NCBI GenBank assembly: GCA_004380135.1
Contig: QXCR01000051.1
Location: forward strand, 1-64,000
DNA: 64,000 bases
Source of the DNA: Stemphylium vesicarium
Taxonomy: Eukaryota > Ascomycota > Dothideomycetes > Pleosporales > Pleosporaceae
Direction: 5' to 3'
In this document: positions 23,037-33,453 of the stretch, piece by piece
Layout: each line of letters starts with the position of its first letter
How positions within the stretch are numbered: position 1 is the stretch's first letter
Notes under the pieces: model-generated
Seen by the model: the letters and a program-made list of their open reading frames with translations, nothing else
Told to the model about the DNA's origin: nothing
Databases searched by the model: none
Position numbers and translations under genes: made by a program

Positions 23037-23704
23037 CTAAGAGGGTAATGGACCAAGATAATCCTAGAGTTTCGCTTAGTTGAGTCACTGGGTATGAAGT
23101 GAAGTATTCTTACCTCCTTCATTGTACCCACAGCGTACATCTTATCAACTTCGGATCGCAGACCCTTGATTTTGATGCGAATGTTGGTACCCCTCTCAAT
23201 TATTTGCTCTCCATCGTCGGTCCACTGCGGCGGCGTAGCGTTTGCATCGAATTTGATTTCAGCGGGGATCATCTGTCCCGTGTTAGTGAATAGGGCAGAC
23301 GTGTACACAAGAGGGTATTTACGCTGCGTCCTACGAAGGCCTGCAGGGAGCCACAGTCGACGAAGAAGCCAGTGCGCAGTACCGAGGTGACGATGCCGTC
23401 CATCTTGACATGGTTAGCTGTGCATTCGGCCGTCACATGCAACCATTCGACCTACCACCTCACCCTTGTAGGGCCTCCATACGACTGCCTTGTAATGTAC
23501 GACATATTCAGCGGAGCCGGAGCCGGGCATGACTTTGCCATCGGATATGTCGAACGAGTCCAAGATACACACTATGGTGTACTTTCCCGTGCTCGAACCC
23601 TCCTCTTTCTGCAGCAGTTCGCGGTGAATGTGCTGGCGGATGAGGGGACCAAAGTATGATGGATGCAGCTGGATCGTCTTCTCGAGCTCTTTGAGGAAAA
23701 ACAT
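23037..23704 (-). CDS. RPB7: RNA polymerase II subunit RPB7
   Basis: Exons are 23704-23456, 23403-23323, 23272-23114 and 23063-23037, giving 171 aa, the same length as yeast Rpb7. The introns are 50-52 nt. The protein starts MFFLKELEKTIQLHPSYFGP. The N-terminal RNP-like half ends with VVHYKAVVWRPYKGEV. The C-terminal OB (S1-like) half has DGIVTSVLRTGFFVDCGSL, then the conserved WTDDGEQ...RIKIKG...YAVGTMKEDYLG. The last exon is 27 nt and encodes only DYLGPLPS. RPB7 forms the Rpb4/7 stalk of polymerase II, which binds emerging RNA. The first intron ends in AAG rather than YAG, and one residue in the conserved GEVVDG stretch is Met. Confidence 0.96.
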
Positions 23705-24386
23705 GTTGCGCGTTATGCGACTAGGTTGACGGATGATGTAGAGTGGATGCGCGGTGCTCTTGGAAGATGTAGACGGAGGTGCACGGTGGACAGGTAGAGA
23801 GCTGCAGAAGGTCAAAGCAGCCAGACGCAGGCCCTTGGTACTATGCGACTTGATTCTCTTTATTCTGACGGGCCCAGTGAAGAGTCGACAGTGAAATGCA
23901 GCCAACGCGCGTGTTGCAGCGAGAGCGAGACGCGCCTCTGCCAGCAAAAGCCAAGCCTAATTATTATATCCAGCAGTCCATGCGCACCGTTTCCAGGGTG
24001 TTCGCGCCGCTCGTAGTAATAGGACGATGCAGTGGGAGCAGATTCGGCGTAGTGGGTCGAGGCTGGAGGAACAATGGAGCGCTGGCTGCGACTTGAAAGT
24101 TGCCGGTGGTGAGCTCCAAATGCTGCAGGTTCTCGGCGCGGAAAATCGCTCGCTAAGGCCCGAGCAGTGACACTACTCCCACCTGCCAGCTTGCGCACCC
24201 CCACACACCCATGTCGTGATACCATTCACTCTGCGCCATCCGCACATCCTTGGGCTCTCCCGGCCGGTGCCCCCTAGTTCCCTGCGATTCGACGAGCACT
24301 GCCATCCCTCGCCATCAAGACATGATTTAGTCTTTTGACACCCCTCGCAACCTCTGATACGCGCCCCAAGTTCCGCATCCGGCACC
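23705..24386. promoter_or_regulatory. Divergent region between RPB7 and MPO1
   Basis: Two start codons face away from each other over 682 bp. The RPB7-proximal sequence is pyrimidine-rich on the coding strand. The MPO1-proximal part (24170-24386) is C-rich. The region may hold two separate promoters rather than one shared element, since it is twice as long as the TAF pair's gap. Confidence 0.4.
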
Positions 24387-25117
24387 ATGTCTCTCAACCT
24401 GGAGAAGCAACTTGTCTTCGTACGTCATTCTTCAACAAATGTCTGTATCTAGCTAACCAGACGGTAGTATGGAGCATACCACCACAACAAAGTAGGCTCA
24501 CTAGGGCGGCCATCTTCACATATCAGCAGCTAACCTGCCATCTACAGGTCAACGTTGGCATACATCTGCTTTGCGTGCCCCCGATCCTGTTGACGTCTTT
24601 CCTACTCGTATAGCTCCTGAGCTCCCTTAGCAGAACCCTACTAATAAAACTGCAGCTCACCAACACGCCGGCCGTTCCGCTACCGTCATGGCTTTCCATA
24701 CCTAATCTCCCGCTCAACGTCGGCACAGCCGGAGCTGTCCTCTACTCGACCTTGTACGTCCTGATGGAGCCTGTCGCAGGCGCCATGCTTGCTCCCATAC
24801 TGATTGGTGGTACTGCGTATGCGAACCACCTTACATCGGCGTATGGCGCGACTGCGAACTCGTGGGCTGGCGCAATCAACATCGCATGCTGGATTGCGCA
24901 GTTCATCGGACATGGAAAGTTTGAGGGAAGAGCGCCCGCGCTGCTAGACAACCTCGTGCAAGCTGTCTTCCTCGCGCCGTTCTTCGTCTGGTTCGAGATT
25001 CTCTTCATGCTCGGCTACCGCCCCGAGCTGAAGCGGCGGATAGACCAGGCCGTCGAGCAGGAAATCCAAAAATTCAAGAAAAGCAAAGCCAAGGGCCAGA
25101 ACGGCTCTGCAAAATAA
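24387..25117 (+). CDS. MPO1: MPO1-type 2-hydroxy fatty acid dioxygenase (DUF962)
   Basis: Exons are 24387-24419, 24468-24491, 24548-24607 and 24656-25117, giving 192 aa. Phases are all zero. The second exon is only 24 nt and encodes YGAYHHNK, part of the family signature YHxxxxNxxxHxxxVP. The third exon supplies VNVGIHLLCVPPILL. A second conserved motif, GHGKFEGRAPALLDN, lies near residue 120. Several hydrophobic helices mark it as a membrane protein. In yeast Mpo1 is an Fe(II)-dependent dioxygenase of the ER that shortens 2-hydroxy fatty acids during phytosphingosine breakdown. The conserved His residues are present. The C-terminus is Lys-rich (FKKSKAKGQNGSAK). Confidence 0.93.
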
Positions 25118-26037
25118 GCCCACATTTCGAAACAAAGGATGATGAGTAGGAGCAAGTATGAACCATAGTACTGGTTCGGTCAGTGGTAATAGAACATCAT
25201 ATTGGAGCGGCACTTTTGAAGGATACGTGTAGTGTATGAATACTGCAACAGCACAAGGCATTGCACGGTGCAAGGTGTACATGGCGTCCATCGCCAACGG
25301 TTATTAGTTTTACACGCTTGGTTGTATGTTTTTTGAGGGGTTTGCAACGTAGTAGGATACCAATCTAGACTGTTGTTTACTTGGAATGTGGTTGAGAGTG
25401 GTGTTGGGGTTTTCCTTTGACTATGTGAGGCCGTTGCGTATGCACGGCATGACCGCATGCGAACTTTGTGGCTAATGTCGATGATATACTACCGCGGAGT
25501 GCCATGGAGGGGTTTCTTCGTCTTGATCAGATGACCATTCAGAGCGAGCTACATAGGATATCGTTGCATTTCCGAGTTGAAATCCATTTGAGAGATCATG
25601 TTTTTCCTATTTAAAATGATCATATCAGAAGAACTAAAATTTCCATGGTACTGATCCAGAATGCTCAATCGATAAGACAGCTTAGAAGTGGGCTCGTGTT
25701 GAAGCTGCAATGGCGCAATTCTACACCGGAATGTTGAAAGCCCAACAAATACAAGTCATATTGAGTGATCATAGCCATGAGTAAAATTTATAACCCCGCA
25801 AACAATCTCCAGACTTCACCGTCCAGGGCGTGGTAGTGCTGGAGCTCGGTTGGGTAGAGGCTTTTTTAGGATTAGTGGTAGACGCCAAGGTCCGCGCTTT
25901 CCTCCCGAACCGCAGGACTTTCTTCCTCACAGTAGAGCTCCCATCCTCCACTCCATCACCATCTCCCCTCTTCCATACCTGCATCAATCTCAATTGGTTG
26001 CAGAGCTACCGAAATAGACTCTTGAGCAGCCGCAGCC
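25118..26037. other. Intergenic upstream of ATP1
   Basis: No gene is supported. The left part is the MPO1 3' flank. From about 25600 to 25800 the DNA is AT-rich. The last 150 bases carry CT-rich tracts typical of the leader of a highly expressed gene (ATP1). Confidence 0.4.
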
Positions 26038-28243
26038 ATGTTCTCAAGGGCCATCCGCCAGTCGAGCCGCCGGGTCGCTGCAATCTCTGCCACCAGCAGG
26101 ATTGCTTCGGTAAGTCCATCGCAACCGCCCGCAATTGCGCCTGCCGCCCGTCCAGCCATCGCCAGAAACTTGTAGAACCGATTTCCGATGCCATTGGCGC
26201 TGCAATGGAGCTTCGTTGATGGAACTGGGCGGGCGGCGCTGCAATGCGGCGGGAGCCAGAAAGCTCCCCTCTACCCAAGATGCAGTACTGACGGCTTTTC
26301 TCCATCAACAGACCCGCGCTCCCGCGTTCACCAACGCCACCCGTTTCTACGCTTCCGATGCGAAGGCCACCCCCACCGAGGTTTCCTCCATCCTGGAGCA
26401 GAGGATCCGCGGCGTCCAAGAGGAGACCAGCCTCTCCGAGACTGGACGTGTGCTTTCCGTCGGGTACGATACTTCGCCATTGCCATCACCACCATGGCAC
26501 ACATCGAATTGCACAGTACAAGGAGCTGACAGGGGAACAGTGACGGTATTGCCCGTGTCCACGGCATGAACAACGTCCAGGCTGAGGAGCTTGTCGAGTA
26601 CGCCAAGTCCACAACACCACTATTTCCCCACGGAAGCTAACGATCGCCCAGGTTCGCCTCCGGTGTCAAGGGCATGTGCATGAACTTGGAAGCCGGCCAG
26701 GTCGGTGTTGTGCTTTTCGGTTCTGACCGTCTCGTCAAGGAGGGTGAGACCGTTAAGCGTACCGGAGAGATCGTCGATGTCCCCGTCGGCGAGGCCCTCC
26801 TCGGACGTGTCGTTGACGCTCTCGGTAACCCCATCGACGGAAAGGGTCCCCTCAAGACCACTGAGCGCCGCCGTGCTCAGCTCAAGGCCCCCGGTATCCT
26901 GCCCCGCCGCTCCGTCAACCAGCCCGTACAGACCGGTCTCAAGTCCGTCGACGCCATGGTTCCCATTGGACGTGGTCAGCGTGAGCTGATCATTGGTGAC
27001 CGTCAGACCGGAAAGACCGCTGTTGCTCTTGATGCTATGCTCAAGTACGTCATGGTCAATATACCATCATATGACACAGCTAACACGGAACAGTCAAAAG
27101 AGATGGAATAACAGCAATGACGAGACCAAGAAGCTCTACTGCATCTACGTTGCCGTCGGTCAGAAGCGATCCACCGTTGCTCAGCTCGTCAAGACCCTTG
27201 AGGAGAACGACGCCATGAAGTACACCATCATTGTTGCCGCTACTGCCTCCGAGGCCGCTCCTCTGCAGTACATTGCTCCCTTCACCGGTTGCTCCATGGG
27301 AGAGTGGTATGTATCCACCAAACTACTGTTTTATCTCAACGTTCGCCGTCTAACCAGTACTATGTAGGTTCCGCGACAACGGCAAGCACGCTCTTATCAT
27401 CTACGACGACTTGACCAAGCAGGCCGTTGCCTATCGCCAAATGTCTCTCTTGCTCCGCCGCCCACCCGGTAAATGTCCCTGTACGAACTGCATGTGAGAC
27501 ATATACTGATTTTGTACACCAACATTTAGGTCGTGAGGCTTACCCCGGTGACGTTTTCTACCTCCACTCTCGTCTCCTCGAGCGTGCGGCCAAGATGAAC
27601 GACAAGCTCGGTGGTGGTTCGCTCACTGCCCTTCCCGTCATTGAGACCCAGGGTGGTGATGTGTCCGCTTACATTCCCACCAACGTCATTTCCATCACTG
27701 GTTCGTATACCCCCCTCCACCTCTGTTGCGTGTACTGACAGTTCCTCATACGGCCAAATCTTCCTTGAGGCTGAGCTCTTCTACAAGGGTATCCGCCCTG
27801 CCATCAACGTCGGTCTCTCCGTCTCCCGTGTCGGTTCCGCTGCCCAGGTCAAGGCCATGAAGCAGGTCGCCGGTTCCCTGAAGCTCTTTTTGGCTCAGTA
27901 CCGTGAGGTCGCCGCTTTCGCTCAATTCGGTTCCGACTTGGACGCTGCCACCAAGCAGACCCTATCTCGTGGCGAGCGCCTCACAGAATTGTTGAAGCAG
28001 AAGCAGTACTCCCCCATGGCCGTCAATGAGATGGTTCCTTTGATCTATGCTGGTATCAACGGTCTCCTCGACCCCGTACCAGTCAACAAGATCCTCCAGT
28101 GGGAGGCTGACTTCCTTGCCCACCTCCGATCAAACGAGTCCGACATGCTCGCCCAGATCGACCGGGAAGGTGCTCTCAGCAAGGAGCTTGAGCAAAAGCT
28201 GAAGGAGGTTGCCCAGAGCTTCACCAAGAGCTTCGTCGCATAG
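26038..28243 (+). CDS. ATP1: Mitochondrial F1-ATP synthase alpha subunit
   Basis: Eight exons: 26038-26109, 26312-26463, 26541-26597, 26652-27044, 27094-27306, 27368-27468, 27530-27700 and 27750-28243. The sum is 550 codons plus stop. The N-terminus MFSRAIRQSSRRVAAIS is a mitochondrial targeting sequence, followed by the mature start ASDAKATPTEVSS. The P-loop is GDRQTGKTA; the Walker B region is [35 protein letters not shown] (given here as two pieces, [13 protein letters not shown] and [17 protein letters not shown]). The catalytic-interface arginine lies in VGLSVSRVGSA. The protein forms the alpha3beta3 head of complex V. One fault: the last intron (27701-27749) lacks an AG acceptor at the point required to give the conserved SITDGQIFLE. 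Confidence 0.96.
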
Positions 28244-28829
28244 ATGGATTGAAGGCTGGAAGAGTGGGTACTGTCTATTCCAATGTTCTGAGGGGCCAAA
28301 AAGTGCTGATTGGTCTTTGAGAATAGATGTATAATAGAAGATGCGTCCTCGCCATCAGCTGTGTCTCAATATGGAAGATTTGTTCTTTTTTTCTGCATTG
28401 ATGAAACGGCTGGGTCACGCACGCCTGCCTCCATCATCATCAACGACTACCCTTTGTGATTCCCTGTCCTCCTTTTAGCGGTACATATGCGAATCTGTTC
28501 TGGCTCATGAAAGTGAGATGGGTGAATGGTTAGCTATGACAATTGAACGTTTCGTCTGTTATTTATCTCTCCCCTTGACATGATGTGGATGAATTAACCT
28601 TGAGCTGGGCAACTACAAGGATGTTTCTTGACAGAATTACTCGGATCTAGTTCGCTGCCCATTGCCCTGGTTGGCCTTCACGATGGTCTTGCTGTGGGCA
28701 TCAAGAACGTCACAGCTGCATATTGCTTACGAAAGACGGATTAACCGTGAGATGATAAAGTTGATTGATGTGCTATTCAAGTCCGCCTGAGCTACCCAAA
28801 CTTGATGATGTCGTGTACAGTACAGAAGT
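28244..28829. other. Convergent intergenic region, ATP1 and TVP38 3' UTRs
   Basis: This lies between two convergent stop codons and has no open frame of note. The first 150 bases have T-rich runs (28385-28395) as expected near a polyadenylation site. Confidence 0.4.
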
Positions 28830-30037
28830 CTACTTTTGCCTCCCACGGCCTTGGTCTTCTCCCTCACTCGCATCCCCATCCTTGAAGGGATCATCGCCAA
28901 TCTCTACAGCATCACCCGTCTCAGGAGGCTCATCATGATATTCATCATCCCATGTTGTCCGAAGACTAATATCATCATCGTCTTCTCGTAATCTCTCGGC
29001 AGCTTCCAGCGCTCCCGGGTCATCCGCGTACTCGTTCTCCAGATCCTCAATGCTTACACGTTGGACGCCGGCGCGCTCTTCGGCTTCAAGCTGTGCAGCG
29101 CGGGCCTTGGTCTTGCGGTATACGAGCCAACCGGTGGTCACACCCGCAATGAGACCAATGAAGATGGAAATATATGATAGCGCCTTTGTGCTTGGGTCCA
29201 TCTTGCCTCCGCTCTCAGCAATCTTCTCAAGCTGGCTGCCGATGAAGATGTGGAGCATCAACTTGGGTGATACAATGGCCGTGGCGAGGGCGTAAGAGGC
29301 CCAGTGTACGGTTGGAAAGGTTGCAACAGCACCATTGGAGATGGAGTATGGTAGCGGGCAGAGGCGGTACATGACGAGGAGTTTGAGACCATCGTGCTTG
29401 AGAGTTAGGGAGAGGGCGGCGAAGCGGGTGTCCTTTTCTATGAGGCGATGCACCATGGATTTGAGGAGGGTGCGCGAAAGGAGGAAGGATGCTGTGCTGC
29501 CGGCAACCGTAGCCGTGGCTGCTATGAACCATCTGTATGGGGTCAGCGGGCATGCTCATGCCGAGGACCACAAGTAACCTACCCATTCGGAAAGCCGTAT
29601 ACGAAGCCAGCAATGGTGAGTAGACTGGAATATCCAATCAATGGAGGAAAAGAAACAATAAAAATCAAAGCCCAGAGTATCAGCCAGCCTGCCGTGACAT
29701 CTCTCCACTTCTTCGCAACGGGTAACAAGGCCCCGAATATCCGTTCATTGTACACCATGAACAGTATGCCGCCTACGGCCAACACCAAGTTTCCGACAAA
29801 GAAAAGCACCTTCTGAACAGGCGATAGTTTGTTGTACTGGTCCAGGACTCGTCGCGAAATCTTGTCGTAGTTGTCTACTGCGCGCTGTCGCCATGTGCTG
29901 TGGTGTTGGCTGTGATGCGAGGCATTGCGCCGGAAGGTGGATGATTGCGACCGTCGGCTCCATACTGGCCTCTCGCCCGTTTCTTCATCATCGAGGGGGA
30001 GCGCAAGGGCGCGGACATCGTAGTCGGTCGCCGGCAT
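28830..30037 (-). CDS. TVP38: Golgi membrane protein TVP38 (SNARE-associated/DedA fold)
   Basis: Exons are 30037-29583 and 29532-28830, giving 385 aa; the 50-nt intron joins YGFPNG to WFIAATATVAG. The N-terminal 75 residues are hydrophilic and cytosolic. A membrane helix follows at about 77-100 (VLFFVGNLVLAVGGILFMVY). The SNARE-associated (DedA/VTT) domain has the signature FPPLIGYSSLLTIAGFVYGFPNG and a second block RLCPLPYSISNGAVATF, both with re-entrant Gly/Pro loops. Another helix lies near IFIGLIAGVTTGWLVY. The C-terminal tail is acidic. VTT-fold proteins scramble or move lipids; yeast Tvp38 is found in Tlg2-containing Golgi vesicles. Confidence 0.93.
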
Positions 30038-31113
30038 GGCTGCCTACTGGGTTTGGACAACAACGGAGAGGCTGAGTACGGAGCGATGCGGATGTATGCG
30101 GAGGTAAAGGATGCGTGGAATAGGTATGCAGGCGGATAGAAGGATGATGGGGGGAATTGAATGTTAGCTGGAACAGCTGGAAATGGACATTCCGGGTGTG
30201 TTGGTAGCACTTGTTGGTGTGAGATGCTAATGCTAGTGCTGGAGAGACGCTTGGTTTCATCGTCATCCGGGCGGACGAACGATGATGCACCGCCGCATCC
30301 GCCCTGCATTAGGCGGGTAGACGCGATCTGCCATGATTACCACCAGGTGCGCAGCGTGGCTGACGGGTGCTTTTGTCCTCACGCCCGAGGACGTATTCGA
30401 TTTGGAGGGCGCGCAATTTGTTCTGCGCAAACCCCAGGGCATGTATGGGTTTCAGGAGTGGTATTGCATCCATGGATCCCTCGCACACCGCATGTCCCCA
30501 TCACGTGACCCACTCCAGCCTCAGGTCTGTACCCTATCCGAAGGATACTTGAGGCATATGTCGCACCTTCGTCTCTATCCGAGTTCTGTCTGTCAATCAA
30601 CGCAACCCCCAGCCTTGTCCATCCCATGCTTAGCCAAGACAATTTGCAGCCTCTCTTACCAATTCGATTCCTTCCTCTCGTAGGCTCCAGGGCCATGTAA
30701 GACTGCTGGGGTGCAAGTGTAGATTGCCTGTTCCCGCTGTATGGTTGACCTGCAGCACGGTGCAAGCCTCCCCCACCCCTACGTAGTTGAACGGCTTAAG
30801 CCTAGTCCGAGTCCCTTGAGCTTCATTCGCGCTCGCGATCGTCCCCAGGCATACATTCACTCTGCCCTTCTCGGCGCACTCTTGTGTGTGTGTGTGTATG
30901 TCCTGCAGAGACTAGGCTGCGGGACGAATACTTGCCCTTTGGTTGCAGCTTCATTCCCTCTGACGCGCCGGTCGCTCCTCTGCCAATAGACGCAGTACTT
31001 AATCAGCCCGACGGCCTCCTGTCTCGACCTCGACCCAGAACCTCCACCATCCCGCGCGCCGCCTCTCACCGCCAACTCTTTCAGTATATTTTCCGTGTTT
31101 GGAACTAATCATC
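30038..31113. promoter_or_regulatory. Divergent region between TVP38 and the Smr-domain gene
   Basis: Over 1 kb separates two divergent starts, with no supported gene between. A (TG)n tract lies at about 30883-30897. The last 100 bases are CT-rich leader sequence. The motif CACGTGAC-like 'atcacgtgac' at about 30501 is an E-box/CPF1-type site. Confidence 0.35.
30883..30897. repeat. (TG)n microsatellite
   Basis: About seven TG units in the promoter or leader region of the Smr-domain gene. It may be variable between strains. Confidence 0.85.
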
Positions 31114-33453
31114 ATGGTCGCAGACGATTTGTATGAAAAGGCCCTGCCTGTGCTGCAGGACGACTCCTTGGACGACGAGGACAAGACGGACAGGCTCGAG
31201 GAGCTGATGCGCAAAGAGACCAATTTCACGGGCAAGTCTCTCGAGAACATTGTCCTCGACTGTCTATGGCGTTATCGCGATGCCGGCAGCTCGTCCAGCT
31301 CTCCCCCGAGTCGCCATACCGTCATCCGCCGTCCATCGCCAGCTCCATGGCAGGCCAACCGCGCCCCGACTCCCGTCAACAACTCTCCGCGCATGGTACA
31401 TCAGCCACCAGGCTTTGGCATAGTTCCACCCGGCTTCGCGCGAACAAAGTCATCGACTGCCTCCCCCTTTACTTCTCCGCGACCCTCGCCGCGACTTGCT
31501 TTTTCGACACCGCATATCCCGCACAGCCCCAGCCTGAGCGCATACCAGTTCAGCGAGTGCGCGAGCCCCAATACAGAGTCATATGGCGACCTTGATACAC
31601 ACTCGGTGGACTGGCTTGTTAATGACGATGCTGGGAGCACCGAGTCGTCTCTCCTGGGCGATGGCACTCTCAATGGCGCCGCGGCCGAATGGGTGCAGCC
31701 GCAGACTATGGACATGGGCCCCTATGACATGCTGCGCTCCATCCTGAGGGACGACCGATCAGATGAGGAACTTGAAAAGGTCCTCGAGGCTAACGGCTAT
31801 GACCTCAGTGCTGCTCTGCTCGCCTTGATGGGACAGCAGATGGATGTGTCGCAGCTCCCTACCACCCCTTCCGAGCACCCTGGATACGTCATCGGAAAGT
31901 CAATGAGTCCGGCCTTCAGGCCTGCTACACCTGTCGGCCAGCAGAAGAGCAACATTGTATGCAAGTACTTTTTATCTACTGGACATTGTGCTAGGGCAGA
32001 TTGCCGCTTCAGTCATGACACGAGCAAGACTTTGTGCAAGTGAGTAGCATATGTTTGCCTCAATGATGCAATGCTAATATGTCGTACAGATACTTTTTGA
32101 ATGGCAACTGCCTGGCTGGTGATACATGTCTCTTCTCGCATGACCCCTCGGCTTTGATGGCTCGCATGGCTGTCTCAGATGTCGCAACCCCACCTCTGCC
32201 AAACTTCCAGATGTCAGACTACGAATTCCCCACTCTTCACTACAATGGCTCGTCCCTTGGTACACCATCAATATCAACCTCCGAAGCAACCTCCTTGGAA
32301 CAACTCTATGGCCTTACAGGCGGTGGTCCCACACGTCCTCCACCTGGTCTTAGCCCGTATGCCAATTTCACCCCTGGTGGCGGTAGTCGCCCGCAGTCAA
32401 GGACCGGCAGTCGCCAAGCCTCTCGTACTACTACACCGTCTGTGCTCGCAGTGGACGACAACGATGCCTTTCCCAGCCTAGGTTCTGCCGCTGCTGCCAA
32501 AACTGGAAAGCGTCATCACGGAAAGCGTGGTGGTCATGGTCACAACAAGGATACCCCAGGACCCAACAACCTTGCAGATGTCGTCCGCATGTCGCCCTCG
32601 CCGGCCCCCGCAACCCCAGTTCGGAAGGGTCTGAGACCAACTAAAAGCTTCAATGGGTCTCGGGAGAATAGTGTGGCTGCCCAGGCGATCCCTGCTCCTC
32701 AGCACATCCCTTGGCTCGAGACTGGTGAGAAGGGTAATCAGGCATATCTCAAAGCCCGTGCCGAAGCTTTTAAGCACGGCAGTTTACGTAACAAGTTTCT
32801 GCAGAGGTAAAATGTACCGCTAGCGACATGGCAACCACCTGCTAATACATACCAGTGCTGCTCAGGCTTGGAACCGCAGCGACTCGCGCGCGGCTAAAGC
32901 TCTTAGTCTTAGGGGGCAGAGTGAGAACAACCTGATGCGCGAGGCTCACCGTGAAGCTGCTCGTATCCTCTACGAAGATCGCAACAAGGACAGTGATGGC
33001 TCGAGAGAGCTATATGTCGATCTTCACGGTACGTTTATCTCGACAGCGTCGGTGACGAATATTACTAACTCTCCACAAATAGGCCTGCATCCCGATGAAT
33101 CCGTCTCATATCTCGAAGGTATCCTAATAAAGCACAGCTCATCCTCCCGCCCCGTCTACGCCATCACAGGAACCGGTCACCACTCCAAGAACGGCAAAGA
33201 CAAGGTCGGCAAGGCCATCCGCGGCTTCCTCAACGAATGGCGATATGCCTTCCGCGAGTTCTCCGTCCCTGGTGACCGCAACAACGTCGGCGGCATTCTG
33301 GGTATCGATCCCAGTAGCTACGACAAGAGCGTTGCTGAACGGGCAAAGGAGTCGGAATCAGATGCTGAGGGTATTAAGAAGGATGCTAAGATTCGCATCA
33401 TGAAGAGAGATGATGTGCTTGATGCGCCGAAGGGGCCGAAGCGGGCGGTTTAG
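31114..33453 (+). CDS. CUE-like, CCCH and Smr domain protein (possible no-go decay nuclease)
   Basis: Exons are 31114-32039, 32090-32806, 32856-33028 and 33083-33453, giving 728 aa. The start is the ATG of MVADDLYEKALPVLQ; the codon before in the frame is TTG. Order: an N-terminal helical region; a CUE/UBA-like segment at about 205-245 (MLRSILRDD..LEANGYDLSAALLALM); two CCCH fingers at about 285-325, the second completed across intron 1; a disordered region with EFPTL and DAFPSLG motifs; a DUF1771 helix bundle (ARAEAFKHGSLRNKFLQRSA, then EAHREAARILYEDRNK); and a C-terminal Smr domain with YVDLHGLHPDE and ITGTGHHSKNG. Smr proteins with CUE domains (yeast Cue2, mammalian N4BP2) cut mRNA at stalled ribosomes; that role is inferred from architecture. 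Confidence 0.93.
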
